Source: JAZUCL01 sp045639125 (lineage in GTDB: Bacteria > Bacillota > Clostridia > Oscillospirales > QAMX01). From it: DNA of 64,000 bases. Positions 53,043-63,200 of the stretch are shown piece after piece. The translations under genes and the position numbers were made by a program. Under the pieces are notes generated by a model that did not search any database, was not told where the DNA came from, and worked only from the letters and a program-made list of their open reading frames with translations. The stretch is taken from the NCBI GenBank assembly GCA_045639125.1, contig JAZUCL010000015.1, positions 1-64,000 on the forward strand. The letters are read 5' to 3'. Each line of letters begins with the position of its first letter. Position 1 is the stretch's first letter.

Positions 53043-54515
53043 ATGGATAAAATTTATGAAGAAATTGCACAGCGAACGAATGGCGATATTTATATTGGGG
53101 TAGTCGGACCTGTGAGAACTGGTAAATCTACGTTTATTAAGCGATTTATGGACACTCTTGTATTGCCACGAATCGAGAATACATATACCAAGGAGCGTGC
53201 AAGAGATGAACTGCCTCAAAGTGGTAGTGGTAAGACGATTATGACGGCTGAACCAAAGTTCGTGCCAGAAGATGCAATCACTCTGCCTTTTGGTGAAAAT
53301 GTATCTGCAAAGGTTCGTTTGATTGACTGTGTTGGATATATGATAAATGGAGCACTTGGTCAATTCGAGGGGGAAAATCCACGAATGGTATCTACTCCTT
53401 GGTTTGATCATGAAATACCGATGGCACAAGCCGCTGAAATTGGTACACAAAAGGTTATAAATGACCACTCCACAATAGGTATTGTAATTACAACCGATGG
53501 AAGTATCACTGAATTTTCACGAGAAGACTATATCCCAGCAGAAGAACGTGTTATTAGGGAACTTAAAGAGATTGGAAAGCCTTTTATAGTTGTTGTAAAT
53601 TCAGTTACTCCTAAAAGTGAAAGTTGTATTGAACTTTGTAATACAATTATAAAACGATACGGTGTTAGTTGTCGTGCAGTCAACTGTCAAACGATGACAG
53701 AGGGAGAAATAACAGAACTACTTGGTGAGGTGCTTCGTGAGTTTCCAGTAGAGGAGGTAATGCTTAAACTGCCGAGGTGGTTTAAGCATCTTAAATCTGA
53801 TCACCCAATTAAATTAACTGTAATGACGGATATTAGTAATGCATCTGAACAACTTGAATCTGTACGGCAAGTTTCAGATATGCTTGCATCACTTTCTGAA
53901 TGTCCGTACTTGGAACGTGCAGAGTTAACTGATGCAGATCTCGGCAGAGGAATATTAAACTGCGTACTATCAATGCCTAAAAGTTTATTTTACCAAGTTG
54001 TTGAGGAAGAAACAGGTGTTAAGGTAAATGATGAGGGCGATTTTATACCGATGATGTGCGAATATTCGAGGTTAAGAAAAGAGTATTCTAAAATTTCATC
54101 TGCACTTCAGCAGGTAAAAGATACAGGATATGGAATTGTAATGCCTGACATTAGTGAATTACATCTTGAAGAACCTGAAATTATGATGCAAGGCAACAGA
54201 TATGGTGTAAGGCTTAGAGCAAGTGCACCGAGTATACATTTAATTCGTGCCGATATACAAACAGAGGTTTCGCCTATTGTCGGCTCGGAGAAACAATCTG
54301 AAGAATTGGTACATTATCTGCTCAAAGAATTTGATGGTGAGCCTGAAAAACTATGGCAGTCAAATATCTTTGGCAAGTCACTTCATGAACTTGTAAGTGA
54401 GGGATTAAATACCAAACTGTCAAAGATGCCTGAAGATGCAAGAGGGAAATTGCAAGAAACACTTCAGCGAATTATAAACGAGGGCTGTACAGGGCTTATT
54501 TGCATTATACTGTAA
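53043..54515 (+). CDS. spoIVA: stage IV sporulation protein A (coat basement ATPase)
   Basis: A 490-residue ATPase that polymerises around the forespore as the coat foundation. Walker A GPVRTGKST at 22-30, LIDCVGYMINGA switch region, VVVNSVTPKS, and the conserved C terminus INEGCTGLICIIL. AGAAAGGCG precedes the ATG. Probably co-transcribed with sipL. Confidence 0.96.
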   Translation: MDKIYEEIAQRTNGDIYIGVVGPVRTGKSTFIKRFMDTLVLPRIENTYTKERARDELPQSGSGKTIMTAEPKFVPEDAITLPFGENVSAKVRLIDCVGYMINGALGQFEGENPRMVSTPWFDHEIPMAQAAEIGTQKVINDHSTIGIVITTDGSITEFSREDYIPAEERVIRELKEIGKPFIVVVNSVTPKSESCIELCNTIIKRYGVSCRAVNCQTMTEGEITELLGEVLREFPVEEVMLKLPRWFKHLKSDHPIKLTVMTDISNASEQLESVRQVSDMLASLSECPYLERAELTDADLGRGILNCVLSMPKSLFYQVVEEETGVKVNDEGDFIPMMCEYSRLRKEYSKISSALQQVKDTGYGIVMPDISELHLEEPEIMMQGNRYGVRLRASAPSIHLIRADIQTEVSPIVGSEKQSEELVHYLLKEFDGEPEKLWQSNIFGKSLHELVSEGLNTKLSKMPEDARGKLQETLQRIINEGCTGLICIIL

Positions 54516-54549
54516 ATTATTCTTGCATAAAAAACATTTATGCTATACT

Positions 54550-54680
54550 TTTATAATACATTGCGATCTCTCTTGATATGCTGAAAAAGTACTTAGATTG
54601 TATGGCAGAGATTATCGAAAAGTGTTACGAATAATGTTTTGAATAAAGACTTCGGTGGTATTTTTTCACCGAAGTCTTTT
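54550..54680 (+). ncRNA. candidate small RNA downstream of spoIVA
   Basis: A stretch of about 125 bases lies between a possible promoter (TTGCAT 54523-54528, 15-base spacer, TATACT 54544-54549) and a strong terminator (54645-54680). ATCTCT (54566-54571) can pair with AGAGAT (54607-54612) to form a long-range stem. The 18-codon frame inside has no ribosome-binding site. It could equally be a spoIVA 3' UTR. Confidence 0.25.
54645..54680 (+). terminator. Rho-independent terminator downstream of spoIVA
   Basis: A perfect 13-bp stem (54645-54657 and 54667-54679) with a 9-base T-rich loop, ending in TTTT. Confidence 0.88.
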
Positions 54681-54692
54681 AATCGCATTAAC

Positions 54693-54721
54693 TTGTAAAA
54701 TAAGTTATTTTGTGGTAGAAT
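54693..54721 (+). promoter_or_regulatory. sigma-A promoter of the DUF2461 gene
   Basis: TTGTAA (54693-54698), a 17-base spacer and TAGAAT (54716-54721) with TGG before it. Confidence 0.6.
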
Positions 54722-54750
54722 AATTTATCACAACATAAGAGGTATGTAAA

Positions 54751-55419
54751 ATGGCTTTTACTCAGGATACACTTGATTTTCTGTTTGAAAACAAACTAAA
54801 TGACAGTAGAGCGTGGTTTCACGAACATCACGATATTTATGAGCGTGTTGTCATGGCACCTCTAAAAGAATTGGCAAGTCGTTTAGAACCGTTTATGCTT
54901 TCTGTTGACCCTTTAATAATAACATCTAACAGGCGTGTAATATCACGTATAAATCGAGACATTCGTTTTACCCATGATAAATCTCTCTACCGCAGTAATA
55001 TGTGGCTTGCGTATTCTCGTGATAAGCATCAATTTGGCGGTGTTCCGGCATTCTATTTTGAAATTTCACTCCATGGTTTTGATTTTGGGTGTGGATATTA
55101 TAATATGCCTGCTGAAACACTAAAAACTGCAAAAGAGTTAATTTTGCGTGACGACCCTAAATTTTGTGAGGCATTTGAGGCCTACAATAATCAATCTGTT
55201 TTCACTCTCTATGGTGATATGTATAAAAAGACAAAATACCCAAATGTATCTGATGAATTAAAACAATGGCTTGATCGGAAAAATATCGGTTTTTCTGCAG
55301 AATGTGATGACTTCGATTTGCTGTTTTCCGACAAACTTGCAGACTATTTGATTGAACGTTGGAAGTATCTTGAAGCACCGTATGAGTTTTTATTAAAGGC
55401 AGTTTCAACACTCGTATAA
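54751..55419 (+). CDS. DUF2461 domain protein
   Basis: A 222-residue soluble protein of the DUF2461 (TIGR02453) family: TLDFLFENKLNDSRAWFHEHHDIYE opening (region 7-31), RRVISRINRDIRFTHDKSLYRSN and a C-terminal RWKYLEAPYEFL. No function is known. It has its own promoter and AGAGGT site and stands alone between spoIVA and nagB. Confidence 0.88.
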   Translation: MAFTQDTLDFLFENKLNDSRAWFHEHHDIYERVVMAPLKELASRLEPFMLSVDPLIITSNRRVISRINRDIRFTHDKSLYRSNMWLAYSRDKHQFGGVPAFYFEISLHGFDFGCGYYNMPAETLKTAKELILRDDPKFCEAFEAYNNQSVFTLYGDMYKKTKYPNVSDELKQWLDRKNIGFSAECDDFDLLFSDKLADYLIERWKYLEAPYEFLLKAVSTLV

Positions 55420-55477
55420 CTTTAGCATGTAAAATTAAATAGACAAATTTATCCACAAAAATGTACGCTTTCGGCTA

Positions 55478-55506
55478 TTTACAAATCTACTAATGTGGTA
55501 TATAAT
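55478..55506 (+). promoter_or_regulatory. sigma-A promoter of nagB
   Basis: TTTACA (55478-55483), a 17-base spacer and TATAAT (55501-55506). Confidence 0.65.
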
Positions 55507-55537
55507 TAAGTAAACTATGATTAGGAGATGGTTTTTT

Positions 55538-56290
55538 ATGAAAATTATTAAGGCAAAAGACTACAATGATATGAGCCGTCATGCTGCTAACATTATTGCA
55601 GCACAGGCAATCTCAAAGCCTAACAGTTTGTTTGGCTTTGCTACAGGCTCTACACCTCTTGGTACGTATGCTGCTCTCATTGAGAAGAATAAGGCCGGTG
55701 ATGTAGATTTCTCGGAGGCATCTACTGTTAACCTTGACGAGTATGTAGGACTTAACAAAGAGCATGATCAGAGTTATTACTACTATATGCACACTAATTT
55801 CCTTGATAAAATCAATATTAAGCCTGAAAATACTAATCTTCCCGATGGTATGGCTACCGATATTAATGCTGAACTTGCTCGATATGATGCACTTATTGCA
55901 AGTTTTGGCGGTGTTGATCTTCAACTTCTTGGTATAGGCCACGATGGTCATATTGGCTTTAACGAGCCTGCTGACCACTTCTCTAAGGGAACCAACTGTG
56001 TTGAACTTACAGAGATGACTATTGAAGCAAACAAGAGATTTTTTGCATCTGCTAACGATGTTCCTCGTAAGGCTCTTACAATGGGTACTCGTGAGATTAT
56101 GCAGGCTAAGAAAATCCTTATTATCATCAACGGTGCTGATAAAGCAGAAATCACTTATAAGGCATTTTGTGGTGACATTACACCTGAAGTTCCTGCATCT
56201 ATTCTTCAACTTCACCCTGATGTTACCCTTGTTGCCGACCCTGAAGCACTTTCAATGATTGCTGAAAAGTGTCCTGAACTTTTGAAGTAA
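55538..56290 (+). CDS. nagB: glucosamine-6-phosphate deaminase
   Basis: A 250-residue enzyme that converts glucosamine-6-P to fructose-6-P and ammonia in amino-sugar breakdown. Catalytic D67 (NLDEYVG), D136, H138 and E143 (GIGHDGHIGFNEP). I choose ATG 55538, ten bases from AGGAG; an upstream ATG at 55517 overlaps that site. nagA is not adjacent. Codon use looks more biased toward GCT/CTT than its neighbours, hinting at high expression. Confidence 0.95.
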   Translation: MKIIKAKDYNDMSRHAANIIAAQAISKPNSLFGFATGSTPLGTYAALIEKNKAGDVDFSEASTVNLDEYVGLNKEHDQSYYYYMHTNFLDKINIKPENTNLPDGMATDINAELARYDALIASFGGVDLQLLGIGHDGHIGFNEPADHFSKGTNCVELTEMTIEANKRFFASANDVPRKALTMGTREIMQAKKILIIINGADKAEITYKAFCGDITPEVPASILQLHPDVTLVADPEALSMIAEKCPELLK

Positions 56291-56296
56291 TTTTTG

Positions 56297-56336
56297 ACCC
56301 CATCGAAGTCGTAATCTTTGATGGGGTTTGTTTTAT
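56297..56336 (+). terminator. Rho-independent terminator of nagB
   Basis: A 12-bp stem (56297-56308 and 56316-56327, one G-T wobble) followed by TTTGTTTTA. Confidence 0.85.
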
Positions 56337-56352
56337 ACATCCACCCGAAATC

Positions 56353-56382
56353 CTTGACATTTTTTTATAAATATGTGATAAT
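56353..56382 (+). promoter_or_regulatory. sigma-A promoter of hprK
   Basis: A consensus TTGACA (56353-56358), an 18-base spacer and GATAAT (56377-56382), preceded by TGT. Confidence 0.65.
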
Positions 56383-56417
56383 ATATTATTGCAGTAATAT
56401 ATCACTTGGAGGTACTT

Positions 56418-57362
56418 ATGGAAGGGACTAATTATAAACGTTCCACTGTATTTTTGTCCGAAGTAATACGTGAGTTTAAGTTGGAAATACTTAATTCTAC
56501 AGATTCAATTGAAAGTATTGAAATTGTTGAAGATGATATTAATCGTCCGGGTCTTCAACTTGCAGGATATTTAGACTTTTTTGATTCAAATCGTATCCAA
56601 ATTATTGGTAAGACTGAAAAGACGTTTATGGATCAATTAACATCACAGGAGCGTCTTGAAAGATACGATCAGTTTTTTTCACATAATATGCCTGCGGTAA
56701 TTTTTTCAAGAAATATTGAACCATCCAATGAATGTATGGAGATGGCAAGAAAGCATAATATTCCTATTCTTCGTACATCTGAATGGACAAGTTCACTTAT
56801 AACAAATATGCTTTCTATTTTAAGCGTATGGCTTGCACCTAAGATTACACGTCATGGTGTACTTGTTGAAATATATGGTGAAGGTATTCTTATTCTCGGC
56901 GACAGCGGTATAGGTAAGAGTGAAACTGCAATCGAACTTGTAAAACGTGGTCACCGACTGATTGCAGATGATGCAGTTGAGATTAGCCGTGTATCAAACA
57001 GAACTCTTGTCGGTACTGCTCCTGAGGTGATTCGTCACTTTATTGAACTTAGAGGTATCGGTGTTGTTGATGTCCGTCGTATTTTTGGTATGGGTTCTGT
57101 CAAAATGTCTGAGCGTATTGACCTTGTAATTAACCTTGAACTTTGGCAGGAAGGTAAAAACTATGACCGTCTTGGTATTGACAACAATAAAATAAATATT
57201 CTTGACATAAATGTGCCTATGCTTACTATTCCTGTTAAGCCCGGTAGAAATTTGGCGGTTATTTTAGAAGTTGCGGCAATGAACAACCGTGATCGTAAGA
57301 TGGGATTTAATTCAGCAAATGACTTGGTTACAAGAATGAGCGAAGGTATGGGATATCGTTAA
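56418..57362 (+). CDS. hprK: HPr kinase/phosphorylase
   Basis: A 314-residue bifunctional enzyme that phosphorylates or dephosphorylates Ser46 of HPr, the switch for carbon catabolite repression. H146 (RHGVLVE) and Walker A GDSGIGKS at 161-168, then the signature IELRGIGVVDVRRIFG. ATG 56418 follows TTGGAGG by five bases. It sits beside nagB and a ROK kinase, a sugar-metabolism setting. Confidence 0.95.
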   Translation: MEGTNYKRSTVFLSEVIREFKLEILNSTDSIESIEIVEDDINRPGLQLAGYLDFFDSNRIQIIGKTEKTFMDQLTSQERLERYDQFFSHNMPAVIFSRNIEPSNECMEMARKHNIPILRTSEWTSSLITNMLSILSVWLAPKITRHGVLVEIYGEGILILGDSGIGKSETAIELVKRGHRLIADDAVEISRVSNRTLVGTAPEVIRHFIELRGIGVVDVRRIFGMGSVKMSERIDLVINLELWQEGKNYDRLGIDNNKINILDINVPMLTIPVKPGRNLAVILEVAAMNNRDRKMGFNSANDLVTRMSEGMGYR

Positions 57363-57377
57363 GAAAGGAAAACAAAT

Positions 57378-58322
57378 ATGTATTATATTGGCATTGATCT
57401 TGGAGGTACTAACATTGCCGCTGGGCTCGTTAATGAGTCATGCCAAATTGTGTGTAAGGAGAGTATTCCTACACACGCTCAACGTCGTGCTGAAGACATT
57501 ATTTATGATATGGCAACTTTGTCTGTAAAAATAATTTCTGACGCCGGACTTAAAAAAGAGGACATTGCATGGGTCGGTATCGGTAGTCCTGGTTCTGTTG
57601 ACCGTGCAAATGGTGTTTTGCTCTATGCAAACAATATCCCATTTATTAAGACTCCTGTACGTGAGATTTTCCAAAAGACATTTCCAATTGATGTATATAT
57701 AGATAACGATGCTAACTGTGCGGCACTTGGTGAGGCTTATGCAGGCTCAGCAAAAAACTGTAATAATGCAGTATTTGTAACGCTTGGAACAGGTGTAGGC
57801 GGTGGCATTATCATTGATAAGAAAATATACTCCGGATTTAATGACAACGGTGCAGAAATCGGTCATAACCTTATTTATCTTGATGGCAGAAAATGCTCAT
57901 GTGGCAGACGTGGCTGTTGGGAAACATACGCATCTGTTACAGGACTTATTTTAGATACAATTGAAGCGATGAAGTGGAATCGTGATAGTCTTATGTGGAA
58001 ACTTTGTGGCGGAAGTCTTGACCATGTCAGCGGTAAGACATCATTTGATGCAGCAAAGGCGGGGGACGAGGCTGCTATTTCAGTTGTAAATCAGTACTTT
58101 AAGTATGTTGCCGCAGGTATAACCGACTTGGTTAATACCTTCCAACCTGAAATCCTTTGCATTGGCGGTTCTATCAGTAAGGAAGGAGAATATCTTCTTG
58201 CACCTGTGCGTAAAATAGTTGAGCAGGAGAGATATACAAGGTATTGTAAGCAGACTGAACTTAAAATTGCCGAACTTGGCGGTGACGCAGGCATTATTGG
58301 TGCGGCCATGCTTGGTAAGTAA
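57378..58322 (+). CDS. ROK-family glucokinase
   Basis: A 314-residue sugar kinase. ATP site GIDLGGTN near the N terminus, catalytic D111 (IDNDANCAA), and ROK zinc motif with H163 and C173, C175, C180 (CSCGRRGCWE). Most likely glucokinase; N-acetylmannosamine or other hexoses cannot be excluded. AAAGGAAA precedes the ATG; it starts 15 bases after hprK. Confidence 0.9.
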   Translation: MYYIGIDLGGTNIAAGLVNESCQIVCKESIPTHAQRRAEDIIYDMATLSVKIISDAGLKKEDIAWVGIGSPGSVDRANGVLLYANNIPFIKTPVREIFQKTFPIDVYIDNDANCAALGEAYAGSAKNCNNAVFVTLGTGVGGGIIIDKKIYSGFNDNGAEIGHNLIYLDGRKCSCGRRGCWETYASVTGLILDTIEAMKWNRDSLMWKLCGGSLDHVSGKTSFDAAKAGDEAAISVVNQYFKYVAAGITDLVNTFQPEILCIGGSISKEGEYLLAPVRKIVEQERYTRYCKQTELKIAELGGDAGIIGAAMLGK

Positions 58323-58341
58323 TTAAACTCGTTTAATCCCG

Positions 58342-58373
58342 GCGGACGGAATATTGAATTTCCGTCCGCTTTC
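58342..58373 (+). terminator. hairpin after the ROK kinase gene
   Basis: A perfect 10-bp GC-rich stem (58342-58351 and 58360-58369) followed by only TTTC; may attenuate rather than stop transcription into murB. Confidence 0.6.
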
Positions 58374-58398
58374 AGTAGTTGTGTAAAGGTGGGGTAAT

Positions 58399-59283
58399 AT
58401 GACAGGCGAAATATTTTTACCAAATGCAAAGGTATTTGAAAACGAAGATATGAGTAAGCATACGTCTTTCGCTATTGGTGGGACGGTGTCTATGTTGCTT
58501 ATGCCGAAAACAATAAGGGATATTCAAACTATAATTCGTAAATTAAGAAAACTTGAACTGCCGTTTATCGTAATTGGCAATGGCTCAAATATTTTGTTTC
58601 CTGATAGACATCTTAATATGGTTGTTATAAAGAACACTATTAAGAGTGTATCTATAAATGATACTCAAATGACTGTATCTTCTGGAACATCTTTAACTGC
58701 CTGTGCTGTTTCCGCACAAAAAAATGGCCTCGGCGGTTTTGAATTTGCATACGGAATACCCGGAACTGTTGGTGGCGGTATATACATGAATGCAGGTGCC
58801 TATGGCGGTGAGATGAGTCAAGTTGTAACTAAAACAACGTACTGTGATAACTTTGGTAAAACACATACAATTTCCGGCACTGAACATAATTTTGGTTATC
58901 GCACAAGTATTTTTAAGGGGCGTAAGGATTTATTTGTTTTGTCGGCGGAACTGTCGTTACGTCAAGGTGACGCAAAACAGATAAAAGCCGTAATGGACAA
59001 CTACTTGTCCGCACGCAAAGAAAAACAACCTCTTGAATATCCAAATGCCGGCAGTGTATTCAAAAGACCGGAAGGTATGTTCGCAGGCAAACTTATTGAG
59101 GATTGTGGCTTGAAAGGGTATCGTATTGGTGGTGCTCAAGTTAGTGTGAAGCATGCAGGTTTTATCGTCAATCGTGGCGGTGCTACTGCTGACGATGTAA
59201 GACGACTTATTGAGCATATTCGTGAGTGCGTATTTAACACTTTTAATGTTGAACTTGAATGTGAAATTGAGATAATTCCTTAA
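58399..59283 (+). CDS. murB: UDP-N-acetylenolpyruvoylglucosamine reductase
   Basis: A 294-residue FAD enzyme completing UDP-MurNAc synthesis for peptidoglycan. KHTSFAIGGTVSMLLMP, IVIGNGSNIL, YGIPGTVGGGIYMNAGAYGGE (region 113-134) and NAGSVFKRPEG with the catalytic Ser. Compact type II form. murB next to whiA is common in Firmicutes, usually with rapZ and yvcK between; these are missing. Confidence 0.95.
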   Translation: MTGEIFLPNAKVFENEDMSKHTSFAIGGTVSMLLMPKTIRDIQTIIRKLRKLELPFIVIGNGSNILFPDRHLNMVVIKNTIKSVSINDTQMTVSSGTSLTACAVSAQKNGLGGFEFAYGIPGTVGGGIYMNAGAYGGEMSQVVTKTTYCDNFGKTHTISGTEHNFGYRTSIFKGRKDLFVLSAELSLRQGDAKQIKAVMDNYLSARKEKQPLEYPNAGSVFKRPEGMFAGKLIEDCGLKGYRIGGAQVSVKHAGFIVNRGGATADDVRRLIEHIRECVFNTFNVELECEIEIIP

Positions 59284-59311
59284 TCATTTTTTGGGAAAGT
59301 TGGTGAGATAA

Positions 59312-60205
59312 ATGTCATTTTCAGCAGATGTTAAAAATGAACTATGTGGTACTTTTCCGTCCGAGCGGTGTGATATGCTTGCAGAATTGTTTGGCATATT
59401 TATGTTTTCTAATCAGTTTTCCCAACGTGAAATCCGCGTTTCTACATCAAACAGCAAAATTCGTGATAGAATTTCAAAGATGTTAAATTTGTGCTTTAAT
59501 ATAGATCTTGAACCTATTGTGCAGACGAGAAAGTATACATTTTATTTGTCTGATAGGGCAGTTATCTCAAAAATTTTAGATGAATTTGGTATCGACTCTC
59601 ACAAAAACGTATCAATTAGACTTAATCGAGCACTTTTAGAAGAAGAATGTTGCCGTGAGGCATTTCTTCGTGGTGCATTTTTTATGGGTGGTAGTGTTTC
59701 AATGCCTGAAAAAAGTTACCATCTTGAACTTGTCACATCTCATTATAACTTAAGTCGTGAAATGATGGCACTGCTTATGGATATGGACTTTGATCCAAAA
59801 GTTACAATGCGTAAATCAAGTTACGTTTTGTATTTCAAATACAGTGAAGGCATTGAGGATTTTTTAACAAAAATCGGTGCCCCAATTTGTGCAATGCAGA
59901 TGATGGCGGCAAAAGTTGAGAAGGAAGTACGAAACAGAATAAATCGTCAAGTTAACTGTGAAACGGCAAATATAACTAAGACTGTCGACGCTGCGATGAT
60001 TCAACTTCGTGCAATTGAAAAGTTGCAACAGTCTGATGTTTATTCTTCACTTCCAGATGATTTGAAAATTGTTGCAAAAGTACGTCTTGAGCACCCTCAA
60101 ATGTCACTTTCTCAACTTACAAAAGTAATAGATCCGCCTGTATGCAAGGCAACTTTGAATTATCGTTTGAAAAAACTTATATCCTTGTCAGAGGAACTAA
60201 AATAA
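59312..60205 (+). CDS. whiA: DNA-binding protein WhiA
   Basis: A 297-residue protein with an N-terminal LAGLIDADG-like fold (FLRGAFFMGGSVSMPEKSYHLE) and a C-terminal helix-turn-helix (RLEHPQMSLSQLTKVIDPPVCKATLNYRLKKL region). WhiA influences cell division and chromosome segregation in Firmicutes and sporulation in Streptomyces. It precedes dnaE by 22 bases. Confidence 0.95.
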   Translation: MSFSADVKNELCGTFPSERCDMLAELFGIFMFSNQFSQREIRVSTSNSKIRDRISKMLNLCFNIDLEPIVQTRKYTFYLSDRAVISKILDEFGIDSHKNVSIRLNRALLEEECCREAFLRGAFFMGGSVSMPEKSYHLELVTSHYNLSREMMALLMDMDFDPKVTMRKSSYVLYFKYSEGIEDFLTKIGAPICAMQMMAAKVEKEVRNRINRQVNCETANITKTVDAAMIQLRAIEKLQQSDVYSSLPDDLKIVAKVRLEHPQMSLSQLTKVIDPPVCKATLNYRLKKLISLSEELK

Positions 60206-60227
60206 TAAACAGCGAAGGAGTACCGCA

Positions 60228-63200
60228 ATGACTGATTTTGTTCATTTACATTTACATACAGAATATAGTCTTCTTGACGGTGCGTGTCGCATCAAGTCAA
60301 TGATGAAGCGTGTTCGTGAGTTAGGACAGACGGCTGTTGCCATTACTGACCACGGAGTTATGTACGGCGTTATCGACTTTTACCGTGCCGCTTTAGAGGA
60401 GAATATTAAGCCGATTATCGGCTGTGAGGTATATGTAGCACCTCGCTCACGATTTGATAAAGATGCAGAGTTTGACTCAAAAGCATACCACCTTGTGCTT
60501 CTTGCAAAAGATAATGAGGGATATAAGAATTTATGCTATCTTGTCAGTATGGGATTTGTTGAAGGTTTTTACACAAAGCCTCGTGTTGACCTTGATTTGC
60601 TACGTCAGTACAGCACCGGATTGATTGCGTCTTCTGCTTGTCTTGCAGGTCAAATTCCAAGACTTTTAAGTGAAGAAAATTACGATGGTGCTAAGAATAT
60701 TGCAAATGAACTTCGTGATATTTTTGGTGAAGATAATTTCTATATTGAACTACAAAACCATGGTATTCCCGAACAAATTGAAATAAATCGCAAACTTAGA
60801 CGACTTGCCGATGAATTGTCAATTCCTATGATTGTAACAAATGACGTTCACTACCTCAATAAAGAGGATTCATATTTGCAAGATGTTCTTATGTGTATCC
60901 AAATGGGTAAGACGGTTGATGATTCCGACCGTATGCGATTTGAAACAGACGAGTTTTATCTTAAATCGGCGGAAGAAATGGAAAAGTTATTTCCTGACTT
61001 GCCTGAAGCACTACAAAATACAGCCTTAATTGCGTCACGCTGTAATGTAACTTTTGACTTTGACACATACCATTTACCTACGTTTGATTTGCCGGAGGGT
61101 GTTGACCACTTTGAGTACCTAAGACAGCAGACGTATGCAGGCGTTCCTTCTCGTTATCCAAATGCAGATAAAGCATTGTATGAGCGAATTGAGTACGAAC
61201 TTGACATGATTAAGCGTGTTGGATTTGTCGACTTCTTTCTTATTACTGCGGACTTTATTAACTATGCAAAGAATCAAGATATTCCTGTGGGGCCCGGTAG
61301 AGGCAGTGCTGCAGGAAGTGTAGTTGCTTACTGTCTCAATATCACAAACATTGAACCTATAAAATATGAGTGTTACTTTGACCGTTTTATAAATCCGGAA
61401 CGTGTCACAATGCCTGATATTGATGTCGACTTCTGTTACGTACGTCGTCAAGAAGTAATCGACTACGTTATCAGAAAGTATGGTAGTGACCATGTAGCAC
61501 AGATTGTAACCTTTGGTACGATGGCGGCACGTGGTGCAATTCGTGACGTTGGACGTGCGTTAAATTTACCTTATGCCGATGTAGATGTTGTTGCAAAACT
61601 TGTACCTACTGACCTTCACATAACTCTCGACAAAGCGTTGGCTACATCGCCACAACTTCGTGAGATGTACGACTCTGACGAAAAGATAAAGCGTCTTATT
61701 GACACGGCAAAGGGACTTGAGGGTATGCCTCGCCATGCTTCCACTCACGCCGCAGGTGTTATTGTTACGAGCAAGCCTGTATATGAGTATGTACCGCTGT
61801 CTAAAAATGACGAGTCCATTGTGGCACAGTTTGGTATGGTTACACTTGAACAACTTGGTTTGTTGAAAGTTGACTTTTTAGGTCTTAGAAATATAACTGT
61901 TATACATGACGCACAGACGATGGTACGCCGTCATCAGCCTGATTTTGATATTGATAAAATCTCACTTGATGACCCAAAAACCTATGAACTGATGAGTCTT
62001 GGCAAGACAATGGGCGTTTTTCAACTTGAAAGTCAAGGCATGATAAACGTAATGACACAACTTAAACCACAATCAATAGAGGATGTATCTGCGGTTATCG
62101 CCTTGTATCGTCCGGGCCCTATGGACTTTATTCCAACGTATATTGAAAATAAGCATAACCCCGACAAAATTAAGTATCAGCACCCTATGCTACGTGACAT
62201 TCTTAACGTAACTTATGGTTGTATTGTATATCAAGAGCAAGTTATGGAAATTTTCCGTAAACTTGCAGGTTACTCACTTGGACGTGCTGATATTGTACGT
62301 CGTGCCATGAGTAAGAAAAAACATGACGTTTTGAAAAAAGAACGTGAGTATTTTATCTATGGTAATGATGAACTTAATATTGAGGGTGCATTAAAACGTG
62401 GAGTAGATGTTGAAACGGCAAATGCGATTTTTGACAGCCTTCAAGAATTTGCAAATTACGGTTTTAACAAGGCACACACTGTTGCATACGCTTTTGTTTG
62501 TTATCAAACGGCGTACTTAAAGGCTAACTTCCCAAAAGAGTATATGGCTGCTCTTTTGACATCTGTACTTGACTCACCATCTAAGGTAAGTGAATATATT
62601 GCAGAATGTCGCTCTATGGGTATTTCAGTTTTGCCGCCAAATGTAAATGAGTCTTGTGACACATTCACTGTATCGGGAGATACAATTCGATACGGACTTG
62701 TTGCTGTTAAAAATGTTGGTAAGGCTCTTATTCGCAAAATGGTAACTGAACGTGAGACAAATGGACCTTTTACAAGTTTTAAGAACTTCTGTGAACGTAT
62801 GCATTCAAACGATATGAATAGACGTGCACTTGAAAGTCTAATTCGTTGCGGTGCTTTCGATATTTTTGGCAAACGCTCTCAACTTCTTGCAGTTGCCGAC
62901 TCTGTACTTGAGTCAATTTCATCTGCACACCGTAAGAATATTGACGGACAAATAGATCTTATGAGTATGTTTGAAAACGAAACCTCCGTGTCAGACGAAG
63001 TTGAACTCCCAAATCTTCCGGAGTTTTCAAAACGTGAACTTCTGTCTATGGAAAAGGAAACAACAGGTCTATATTTAAGCGGTCATCCTATGGAGGAATA
63101 TGTTGACATCGCAAAGTCACATAATACAGAATCAATCGGAACTATTTATAGCCGTTTTGATGATGAAACAGATAGTCTGTCTGACGGTAGCGTAGTTACT

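Noticed and set aside
54578..54634. 18-codon frame MLKKYLDCMAEIIEKCYE
   Set aside because: No Shine-Dalgarno sequence upstream; kept only as part of the candidate small RNA.
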